Origin: a bacterium
GTDB taxonomy: Bacteria; Sysuimicrobiota; Sysuimicrobiia; Sysuimicrobiales; Humicultoraceae
DNA: 64,000 nucleotides
Assembly: GCA_031082185.1 (NCBI GenBank)
Contig: JAVHLI010000009.1
Span: forward strand, 1-64,000
Direction: 5' to 3'
The notes under the pieces were generated by a model. That model made no database searches and was not told where the DNA came from. It was given only the letters and a program-made list of their open reading frames with translations. A program made the position numbers and the translations under genes. Shown here in pieces: positions 51,027 to 58,403 of this stretch (within the stretch, counting starts at the first letter, position 1; each line of letters opens with the position of its first letter).

Positions 51027-52022
51027 ATGACCGGGGGCGCAGACGTCGTGGTAGTTGCGGATTTCGAGGGGGCGTCTTCCCCGCGCTTTGAACTGCATTG
51101 CTTCCTGTTCCTCGCCGCGTGGATGACGCACCACGGGGCCAGCCGGGCCTGGCCCCTGCACCTGGCGTGCGTAGGTGAGCCTCCGCAGTCGGTGCGCCGG
51201 ACGGCGGACCGGGTGGGGGCCGAGGTGACGGTGCACAGGCCCCTCGTGATCAACACCAAGCGCACCAGCAACAAGCTGCGGGGGTTCGAGGTCATCCCGC
51301 GAACCAGCCGTCTCCTCCTGCTGGACGCCGACACACTCGTGCTGAAGGATCTGGCGCCCCTCGCCGACCTGGTCGGAGACGGCATCGGGGTGGGCGTGGC
51401 CACGGTCAACCACTTCCCGGAGACCACATGGCGGCAGATCTACCAGGCTACCGGGGTGGCGCATCCCGGGCCGACCGGCACGTGCTGGTGCGTCGAGGAG
51501 GCGCTTGCCGCCCATCGGGGCCTGTCTCCGGCGCAGGCTGCGATGTGCCGCCGCATGCCGCCCTACTTCCACAGCGGCGTCGTGATGGTCCCTTGGAGGC
51601 TCGGGCTGGGCGCCAGGTGGCGACGGCACCTTGAACAGATCGCTCCTCTCTTCGCAGGTCCTGAGCCGCTCGAGAGCTGGGGGCGCGCGGGGGTAGGAGA
51701 TGAGCACGCGCTTGCAACAACCGTCGAAGGGCTGAGGCAGGAAGGCGCGACCGTGGTGCCGATCCCGTGGGCCTTCCACACGCGCCCTCTGCTGCTGCGG
51801 ACAGGGGTGCAGCCCTGGACTGACGTGGTGGTCTTCCACTACCATCGTGCGCTGAAACCCTATGCCGGGTCGGTCCGGGACCTCTCGTCCCTCTTCCGGC
51901 GGGCGCGTGCGGGAAGGGCGGCAGGGAACCCTATCCCCGCGCGCGACCTCGCCGCGTTCGGGGAGTTCTATACCTTCCTGGAGGAACTGCTCCAGGGGAC
52001 TCTGCGCGATGTCCGCGGTTGA
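51027..52022 (+). CDS. DXD glycosyltransferase-like protein (tandem copy 1)
   Basis: A 331-residue protein with a GT8-like GT-A layout: an N-terminal sugar-nucleotide region with KLRGFEVIP, the metal motif LLLLDADTLVLKD (Asp100-Ala-Asp102), then PPYFHSGVVMVPW and a late VVVFHYHRA. It may transfer a sugar or modify a glycan; donor unknown. It is a tandem paralogue of the next gene, overlapping it by 14 nt. ATG start, weak ribosome site (GGTGAG). No signal peptide. Confidence 0.72.
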   Translation: MTGGADVVVVADFEGASSPRFELHCFLFLAAWMTHHGASRAWPLHLACVGEPPQSVRRTADRVGAEVTVHRPLVINTKRTSNKLRGFEVIPRTSRLLLLDADTLVLKDLAPLADLVGDGIGVGVATVNHFPETTWRQIYQATGVAHPGPTGTCWCVEEALAAHRGLSPAQAAMCRRMPPYFHSGVVMVPWRLGLGARWRRHLEQIAPLFAGPEPLESWGRAGVGDEHALATTVEGLRQEGATVVPIPWAFHTRPLLLRTGVQPWTDVVVFHYHRALKPYAGSVRDLSSLFRRARAGRAAGNPIPARDLAAFGEFYTFLEELLQGTLRDVRG

Positions 52023-53037
52023 CGTCATCACCGTCCCGGATTTCTCCGGCCCGGCGGCTCCGCGGTTCGAGCTGCGGGCCCTGCTCTTCCTGGGCGCGTG
52101 GATGCGCCATTGCGGCGCCAGCCGGTCCTGGCCGCTGCACCTCGCCTGCGTCGGCGAGCCTCCGGCCTCCGTGCGCCGCCTGGCCGGAATGGCAGGCGCT
52201 TCTGTCACCGTGCATCCCCCGATGCCGGCACCGTTCCCGGAAACCGCCAACAAGCTACGCGGTCTGGAGATCGCTCCATCCTCAGACCGGTTCCTCCTGC
52301 TCGATACCGACATAGTTGTCCTGAAGGACCTAGCGCCGATGGCCCGGGCCGTGGGCGACGGGATCGGCGTCGGCCCCGCCACTTTCAACCACCTCCCAGA
52401 GCCGCTGTGGCGCCGGATCTATGAATTGGTGGGGGTACCGTATCCAGGGCCCACCGGGACCTGCTGGCACGCCACATGGGATCTGAGCGCGCACAGGCCG
52501 ATCAGCCCACCTGCGCTGGAGCAGTGTCTACGCATGCCGCCCTACTACAACAGCGGGGTCGTGATGGCCCCCTGGTCGCTTCACCTGGGCCGCCTCTGGA
52601 AGGAGCACATAGAGCGCATCGCCAGGGGGCTCGACGGCGCCCCTGTGCCAGCAGGCACAAAGTGGGTACGGCATTCCGACCAGCACGGCCTGGCGACGGC
52701 GACCGAGGCTCTCAGGAGGGAGGGAGCACACGTGGTCACGCTCCCGCTCCCCTATCAAGCCCGGCCGCCGCTGCTGCACGCCGGTGTGCTTCGGTGGCCC
52801 GAGGTGGCGCTCTTCCATTATGTGAAGGTCTTCCGGCCGTACGGGGAGACCGTCGCCGGCGTCAGGGACTTGCTCTACGGGCGGCGGTTCTCGCGCCTGC
52901 GCAGGATGGTGGGTGGAGCTCTTGGTCTGAGCGCGATTAGGTCCCCGGCGTACCGCCTGATAGAGGAACGCCGCCTGCGCATCTATAAAGGATTCCTGGG
53001 GCATGTTCATCGGGTCTTCGCTCAATTCCGGCTGTGA
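52009..53037 (+). CDS. DXD glycosyltransferase-like protein (tandem copy 2)
   Basis: A 342-residue paralogue of the previous gene. Shared blocks are WPLHLACVGEPP, NKLRG, LLLDTDIVVLKDLAP (Asp99-Thr-Asp101), HPGPTGTCW/YPGPTGTCW and MPPYYNSGVVMAPW. The C-terminal 60 residues (RRFSRLRRMVGG...) are absent from copy 1 and basic. ATG at 52009. The pair probably arose by tandem duplication; substrates unknown, but their context is glycan synthesis. Confidence 0.72.
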   Translation: MSAVDVITVPDFSGPAAPRFELRALLFLGAWMRHCGASRSWPLHLACVGEPPASVRRLAGMAGASVTVHPPMPAPFPETANKLRGLEIAPSSDRFLLLDTDIVVLKDLAPMARAVGDGIGVGPATFNHLPEPLWRRIYELVGVPYPGPTGTCWHATWDLSAHRPISPPALEQCLRMPPYYNSGVVMAPWSLHLGRLWKEHIERIARGLDGAPVPAGTKWVRHSDQHGLATATEALRREGAHVVTLPLPYQARPPLLHAGVLRWPEVALFHYVKVFRPYGETVAGVRDLLYGRRFSRLRRMVGGALGLSAIRSPAYRLIEERRLRIYKGFLGHVHRVFAQFRL

Positions 53038-53077
53038 GCCCCATGGGTACGGGCAAGTGATCCATTCATAGGGAGGG

Positions 53078-54262
53078 ATGATGATGACAGCTCGGTGTAC
53101 CGGAAGGCTTGTCGTCACGGCGCTCATTGCGCTTCTGCTGATCGCCGCACCGCCTGTTCTGCCAAGGATGAGCGCGCAGGGGCCATCCGGCTGGATGGTC
53201 TCCAGCCCACAGATGGCCACCTCAAGGGCCGTCCTGGCCTACTGGACACCGGCGCGGATGGCAGCGGCCATACCCAGGGATCTCCCGACACTGTCGGTGT
53301 CTCTCAAGGGAGCGCGCGGTCCCGTGACCCCTCCAACCGGCCAGCCCGTCTTCGCGCCTGGTAACGAGCCGGGTTTCGCGCCGGGCCCGGCGATACGGGC
53401 CCCGGCGAAGGTGCAGGGCGGCACCCCGGAGACGCTGGTTGATGCCTTCAGCTACCCGTATCCCTTCAACCGCTACCAGGTCTTTCCGATCACGGTCACA
53501 CCGTTCGCCGTCTACCAGAACTACCCATTCCGAACGCACGGCAAGCTCTTCTTCACTCTTGGTACCACCAACTACGTGTGCTCGGCCACCTCGGTGACCA
53601 GCGGTGATGGCGGCAATCAGAGTTTGGTATGGACTGCTGGGCACTGCGTGCACGCCGGGAGCGGAGGTGCATTTGCCACGAACGTGGTCTTCGTGCCGGC
53701 GTACCGTGATGGGGCCGCGCCATTTGGATCGTGGACGGCCTACACGCTCTATACGTTCACCGAGTGGGCCACGAACGGTAACTTGAAGCAGGATTTCGGG
53801 GTCGTCGTGGTCAGACGCCGGGTGTCAGACGGTGCCCGGTTGGGAAGCGTCATCGGCACCCTGGGCCTTGCCACGAGCCTGACCGATTACCAGATGTACC
53901 ACTCGTTCGGCTACCCGGCGGCAACCCAGAGCGTCTGGCCCAACACAGCCTTCAATGGGAACCGAATGTGGAGCTGTCAGGCACCCGCATCGCGCCGGGT
54001 GACCGAGTACAACCCGTCCGGTGCGGGACCGGCGCCGGTGGCCATGGGCTGCGACATGACCGGCGGCTGCAGCGGCGGCGGCTGGGTCATGGGGTTCAAT
54101 GAAGGCTACTCCATGGGCTGGCATGTCAATGGCGGCTACATCAACGGGTTGAACAGCTGGCGCTGGTCGAACGAGCCGCGGGCCATGCACAGCCCCTATC
54201 ATGGTACCGAGGCCCTGTCGATCTGGAACTCGGCCCGCGTGGTTTCCGTGCCATGGCCGTAG
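53078..54262 (+). CDS. Secreted trypsin-like (S1/V8-type) serine protease
   Basis: A 394-residue exported protease. A signal peptide (hydrophobic residues 10-25) and a 120-residue Pro-rich pro-region precede the chymotrypsin-like domain. The triad is visible: His189 in WTAGHC, Asp239 in KQDFGVVVV and Ser332 in GGCSGGG. Cysteines 168/190 and 325/331 (or 300) could form disulfides. ATG with GGGAGGG at 53070-53076. It sits among glycan genes without obvious connection; it may process surface proteins. The GCSGGG active-site sequence with three Gly after Ser resembles V8/glutamyl-endopeptidase-like enzymes. Confidence 0.88.
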   Translation: MMMTARCTGRLVVTALIALLLIAAPPVLPRMSAQGPSGWMVSSPQMATSRAVLAYWTPARMAAAIPRDLPTLSVSLKGARGPVTPPTGQPVFAPGNEPGFAPGPAIRAPAKVQGGTPETLVDAFSYPYPFNRYQVFPITVTPFAVYQNYPFRTHGKLFFTLGTTNYVCSATSVTSGDGGNQSLVWTAGHCVHAGSGGAFATNVVFVPAYRDGAAPFGSWTAYTLYTFTEWATNGNLKQDFGVVVVRRRVSDGARLGSVIGTLGLATSLTDYQMYHSFGYPAATQSVWPNTAFNGNRMWSCQAPASRRVTEYNPSGAGPAPVAMGCDMTGGCSGGGWVMGFNEGYSMGWHVNGGYINGLNSWRWSNEPRAMHSPYHGTEALSIWNSARVVSVPWP

Positions 54263-54269
54263 GAGGCAG

Positions 54270-56246
54270 GTGCGCCTGATCACAGACGGCGGCGCCAGAC
54301 GGCGCGTCTTCCTCTTCGGCCTCGACGGCGCCACCTGGACGCTCCTGCGCCCCTGGGCCGAGCAGGGATACCTTCCGGCACTGGCCCGGTTGACGCGCGA
54401 GGGCGCCTGGGGACCTCTGGAGTCCACCACTCCTGCCTCCACGCCGGTCGCGTGGAACTCAATGGTGACCGGTGTCTATCCCGGGAAGCACGGCGTCTTC
54501 GGGTTCGTCAAGCGCCGGCCCGACAGCTACGAACTGGAGATCATCACGTCCCGCGACCGGCGGCGGCCGGCCATCTGGAACCTGCTGGACGCCGCCGGCC
54601 TGCGGTCCATCATCGTGGATGTGCCCTTCACCTACCCGCCGGAGCCGGTCAACGGCATCATGGTGGCCGGGTTGGGAACGCCCGATGTTACAACGGAGTT
54701 CGTTCACCCGCGGTGGCTGCGCGATGTAATCCTGCGGGAGTTTGGGTCCTTCCCGCTGGACATCTACTATCACGGCGATGTGGAGGCCCTGGTCGAGGAC
54801 GCCCGGCGCCTGACCGAGCACCGGATGGCGGTAGCGCGCTTCCTGCTGCGTGAGTTCGCCTGGGACTTCTTCATGCTAGGCCTGATGACCACCGACCGGC
54901 TGCAGCACGTGGCTTGGCGTTTTCTGGACCCAGGCCATTCGCGTTACGACCCGGAGGAGGCGCGGCGGTACGGCCCGCTGGTGCTGGACTACTACCGCCG
55001 GGTGGACGAGGCCATCGGTGAGCTCGCCGGTATGATGGACACCCGCACGGCATTCCTGATGGCGTCCGATCACGGCTTCGGGCCGATGGAGCGCAGTCTG
55101 TCGCTGCTGCGCTGGCTGGGGCAGGCCGGCCTGGTAGCGCTGGGCGGGCGGTGCTGGGAGTACACGCCGCCAGCGCGGCCGCAGCCGTATGTCGCCAGGG
55201 GGCCGGGCCGCGTGATTGAACGACCCAGCGGCGCCGGCCCGGCCGGTCTGACGTTCGAGGTGGATCGGCCGGACGAGTTCGCCGGCGCTGTATTCCGGCT
55301 CACCGGCCTCGATCCGCACTGCCGGTACGAGCTGAGGGCCGCCGTGGCCGATGCAACCCCGGGGATCCTGTTGGAGTTCGACGACCTGGCGCGGCCCGGG
55401 AACCCGATCATCGGCGGCGGGCCGGTGCATGGGACCTCAGGGGAGGTTTCCACGGTGTTCCAGCCCCGGACCCCGGACCTCGACCTCTTCGTCGGCATGA
55501 CGACCTACGGCGGGAACCCAACCGGGCGCGTCACCCTGAGTGCGCTCACGCTGGCCCAGCGCGAGGACTGGTCGCGGACGCTGGCCTACGTCCTGGATAC
55601 CGGCGACGCCACCGAAGGCCGCCGCATCCGTCTCAACGTCCGAAGCCGCGAGCCTAACGGCAACGTGGAGCCGGGTGGGGATTATGATCGGGTGTGCGCG
55701 CGCATAGCCGACGGCGTGCTGGCGTTACGTGACGACGACGGCCGACCGCTGGTCAGCCGGGTCTATACCCGTGACGAACTGTACCGCGGGCCCCATGCCC
55801 ACGAAGGCCCTGATCTGGTGGCCGTTTTCGCAGAAGGGGTCGGCGGAGCCGGTCCTACGCCTGAACTGGCCGGGTACTCGTTCGACGGACCGGTGAGCGT
55901 GCGGGTGGCGAAGGGCAACTCGGGCAACCACCGGCCGGATGGTATCTTCGTCGCATGGGGGGCGGGGATCGGTCCGGCCCGGCCCGCCGACGCGCGCATC
56001 GTGGACGTCTGTCCCACGGTCCTGCACCTGCTAGATGTCCCGGTTCCTCCCGATACCGACGGTCGCGTGCTTGCGGAGATCATGGTGGCGGGCGGTGCCG
56101 GAGATTCTGTTGAAGCTCCGGCGAGCGGCGGCGCGCCCAGTCCCGTGGCGGTCCCGCAGCAGACGCCCGAAGGCGGCGAACCCTACACCGACGACGACCG
56201 CCGAAAGGTAGAGGAGCGTTTGAGGAAGTTGGGCTACATCGAGTGA
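54270..56246 (+). CDS. Alkaline-phosphatase-superfamily protein with beta-rich insertion and LGYIE tail (copy 1)
   Basis: A 658-residue AP-superfamily hydrolase or transferase: FLFGLDGATW (Asp19), the nucleophile region STPVAWNSMVTG (Thr58), TTDRLQHVAW and MASDHGFGP. Between residues about 305 and 432 lies a beta-rich insertion (FRLTGLDPHCRYELRAAV, ILLEFDDLA, GGNPTGRVTLSALTL) not found in the relative at 43363 and resembling a carbohydrate-binding beta-sandwich. The end is DDRRKVEERLRKLGYIE. Start: GTG 54270 has AGGAGG only 3 nt away; the CTG at 54276 has ideal spacing (9 nt) and aligns with the paralogue's start (LITD/MITE). No signal peptide. Overlaps a gene remnant downstream. Confidence 0.85.
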   Translation: MRLITDGGARRRVFLFGLDGATWTLLRPWAEQGYLPALARLTREGAWGPLESTTPASTPVAWNSMVTGVYPGKHGVFGFVKRRPDSYELEIITSRDRRRPAIWNLLDAAGLRSIIVDVPFTYPPEPVNGIMVAGLGTPDVTTEFVHPRWLRDVILREFGSFPLDIYYHGDVEALVEDARRLTEHRMAVARFLLREFAWDFFMLGLMTTDRLQHVAWRFLDPGHSRYDPEEARRYGPLVLDYYRRVDEAIGELAGMMDTRTAFLMASDHGFGPMERSLSLLRWLGQAGLVALGGRCWEYTPPARPQPYVARGPGRVIERPSGAGPAGLTFEVDRPDEFAGAVFRLTGLDPHCRYELRAAVADATPGILLEFDDLARPGNPIIGGGPVHGTSGEVSTVFQPRTPDLDLFVGMTTYGGNPTGRVTLSALTLAQREDWSRTLAYVLDTGDATEGRRIRLNVRSREPNGNVEPGGDYDRVCARIADGVLALRDDDGRPLVSRVYTRDELYRGPHAHEGPDLVAVFAEGVGGAGPTPELAGYSFDGPVSVRVAKGNSGNHRPDGIFVAWGAGIGPARPADARIVDVCPTVLHLLDVPVPPDTDGRVLAEIMVAGGAGDSVEAPASGGAPSPVAVPQQTPEGGEPYTDDDRRKVEERLRKLGYIE

Positions 56247-56398
56247 GCCGCCGGCAAGTGCTGGTGATCGGCCTCGACGCGGCGGAGCCGGACCTGGTCT
56301 TCGACCGCTGTCGGGACGAACTGCCCGTGCTCCGCTCCAGGATGTGGCATCGAGAGTTCTCTGCGTTCTCGCCATCGCACCGCCCGATGGGATGCTAG
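56243..56398 (+). pseudogene. N-terminal remnant of an alkaline-phosphatase-superfamily gene
   Basis: A GTG at 56243, in a GTGA overlap with the preceding stop, opens a 51-codon frame ending at TAG 56396-56398. Its first 31 residues (SRRQVLVIGLDAAEPDLVFD, then RCRDELPVLRS) match the N-terminus of the protein at 43363 (RKLLIVGLDCAAPRLVFEEF, then LNDLPNLRA) in the same order. Homology stops near residue 32, and the remaining 20 residues match nothing. The nucleophile and all later motifs are missing. It is the 5' stub of a third local paralogue left by a deletion, between two intact relatives. Confidence 0.8.
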
Positions 56399-56468
56399 GT
56401 GGCGGCGGGGTGCGCCGAGAAGTACTATCCCCAATCCTCCGGTACTCCGGAGATCCTCGGGGAGCGAT

Positions 56469-58403
56469 GTGATCACCGAACCCGCCGGCCGCCGTCGTGT
56501 CTTCTTGTTGGGCCTCGACGGCGCCACCTGGACACTGTTGCGGCCCTGGGTAGAGGAAGGGTATCTTCCAACCCTGGCCGGACTCATGGCCGGCGGCGCA
56601 GCCGGCGTGCTGCGCTCCACTTTGCCGCCGGTCACGCCCGTGGCCTGGACCTCGATGGTCACGGGCGTGCACCCCGGCAAGCACGGGATCTTCGGGTTCG
56701 TCAAGTCCCAGCCCGACCGGTACGCGCCCACGGTCGTCACCTCCCGCGACCGGCGCCGGCCGGCGCTCTGGAACCTGCTGGACGCGGCAGGGCTGCGCTC
56801 GATTGTCGTAGATGTACCGTTCACGTATCCGCCGGATCCGATCAACGGGGTGATGATCGCTGGTCTGGGCACCCCCGACGTCAGCGCGGACTTCGTCCAT
56901 CCCCGGCCGCTGCGCGAGGTGATCCTGCGCGAGTTCGGGACGTATCCCCTGGACATCTACTACCGCAAGAACCCCGAGGGCATGCTGGAGCAGGCCCGGC
57001 GACTGACCAACCATCGGTTCGCTCTGACCCGGTTCCTGCTGCGCGAGTTCCCTTGGGAGTTCTTCATGATGGTCCTGATGCCGCCCGACCGGATCAGCCA
57101 CAATTTCTGGTGGGTGCTCGATCCCGCACATCCCCGGCACGACCCCGCCGAGGCCGCCCGCCTGGGGCCGTTGGTGCGCGACTACTACCGACGTCTGGAC
57201 GGCGCGGTCGGCGACCTGCTCGGCCGGTTGGATTCCGATACGGCATTCCTTGTCGCCTCAGATCACGGCTCCGGCCCGCTGTGCCGGACCGCTATGCTGG
57301 GCAGGTGGCTATACGGGCAAGGGCACCTGGCTGCAGGGAGCTGTCGTTTCGCCTTCGCGCCGCCCGACCACGCTCCGGGGTTTGCCACGGTCGGCGCCGG
57401 GCGCGTGCGGCAGCACGGTGCCGCAGGGATCATCATCGAGGTTGATGACCCCGAAACCCATGCAGGCGCGCTCTTCAGGATTCCGGGACTCGATCCCATG
57501 CGCCGGTACAGGGTCACGGCGCGCGTGAGAGATGCGACTCCAGGTGTTTTGCTCGAACTCGACGATCTGGCCTGCCGCGAGAACCCCATCATCGGCGGTG
57601 CCAGGCTGGCTGAGGACGCCACGGAGGTCACAACCCTGCACCAGCCGCGCGGCGACTCAATGGACCTCCTGGTTTGTCTGACGACCCACAACGGCAACCC
57701 GTCGGGCCGAGTGACGCTGGAGTCGCTGACGCTCGATGAGGTCCAGGATTGGTCGCGCACGCGGGCCTACGTGCTGGATGCCAGCGAGGCGCCCCAGTCG
57801 CAGCGCATCCGGCTCAACGTGAGGGGCCGCGAACCGCAGGGGATTGTCGAGCCAGGTGGAGAGTACGAGTGGCTGCGGCAGGAGATCGCCGAGGGGCTTC
57901 TCAAACTGCGGGGGCCAGACGGACGGCCAGTGGTGAGGGCTGTCCACCGATGGGAAGAGGTCTACCGCGGTCCCTACGGAGAGGACGGCGGGGATCTGCT
58001 GATCATCTACGAGGACGATGTATCCGGGGCAGGTCACGATACCCCCACCCGCATCCATGCGCTGGACGGGCCGGTCGTCCAGGACGCGTCCGGCCGCATG
58101 TCGGGAAAGCACCGCCCCGAGGGGATCTTCGTCGCCAGGGGGAACGGCATCGCCCGCGGGCAGGCGCTGTCCCTGGACATCGTGGACATATGCCCGCTCG
58201 TCCTGACCCTGCTCGGCGTGCAGGCGCTGGATGATCTCGACGGCCGGATCCCGCCCGGGATGCTGTCCGCCGCTCAGGCCCCGGACGCCGCGCCATCGGC
58301 GGCCGTTCCGCAGGCCGCCGCCCCAGAGGTCAACGACGCATACAGCAACGAGGACCGCCTGAAGGTCGAGGAACGCCTCCGGCGGCTGGGATACATCGAA
58401 TGA
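56469..58403 (+). CDS. Alkaline-phosphatase-superfamily protein with beta-rich insertion and LGYIE tail (copy 2)
   Basis: A 644-residue paralogue of the protein at 54270, with LLGLDGATW (Asp17), PVTPVAWTSMVTG (Thr56), PPDRISHNFWW and VASDHGSGPL. The insertion (residues about 290-425) carries FRIPGLDPMRRYRVTARV, VLLELDDLA and NGNPSGRVTLESLTL, like copy 1. After a Pro/Ala-rich linker (residues 600-625) the protein ends EDRLKVEERLRRLGYIE. GTG start with GGGGAG 8 nt upstream (56459-56464). The stop overlaps the giant glycosyltransferase gene as ATGA, suggesting that its product modifies the same glycan. Phosphodiesterase, phosphoglycan transferase or sulfatase-like activity is possible; none can be chosen. 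Confidence 0.86.
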   Translation: MITEPAGRRRVFLLGLDGATWTLLRPWVEEGYLPTLAGLMAGGAAGVLRSTLPPVTPVAWTSMVTGVHPGKHGIFGFVKSQPDRYAPTVVTSRDRRRPALWNLLDAAGLRSIVVDVPFTYPPDPINGVMIAGLGTPDVSADFVHPRPLREVILREFGTYPLDIYYRKNPEGMLEQARRLTNHRFALTRFLLREFPWEFFMMVLMPPDRISHNFWWVLDPAHPRHDPAEAARLGPLVRDYYRRLDGAVGDLLGRLDSDTAFLVASDHGSGPLCRTAMLGRWLYGQGHLAAGSCRFAFAPPDHAPGFATVGAGRVRQHGAAGIIIEVDDPETHAGALFRIPGLDPMRRYRVTARVRDATPGVLLELDDLACRENPIIGGARLAEDATEVTTLHQPRGDSMDLLVCLTTHNGNPSGRVTLESLTLDEVQDWSRTRAYVLDASEAPQSQRIRLNVRGREPQGIVEPGGEYEWLRQEIAEGLLKLRGPDGRPVVRAVHRWEEVYRGPYGEDGGDLLIIYEDDVSGAGHDTPTRIHALDGPVVQDASGRMSGKHRPEGIFVARGNGIARGQALSLDIVDICPLVLTLLGVQALDDLDGRIPPGMLSAAQAPDAAPSAAVPQAAAPEVNDAYSNEDRLKVEERLRRLGYIE

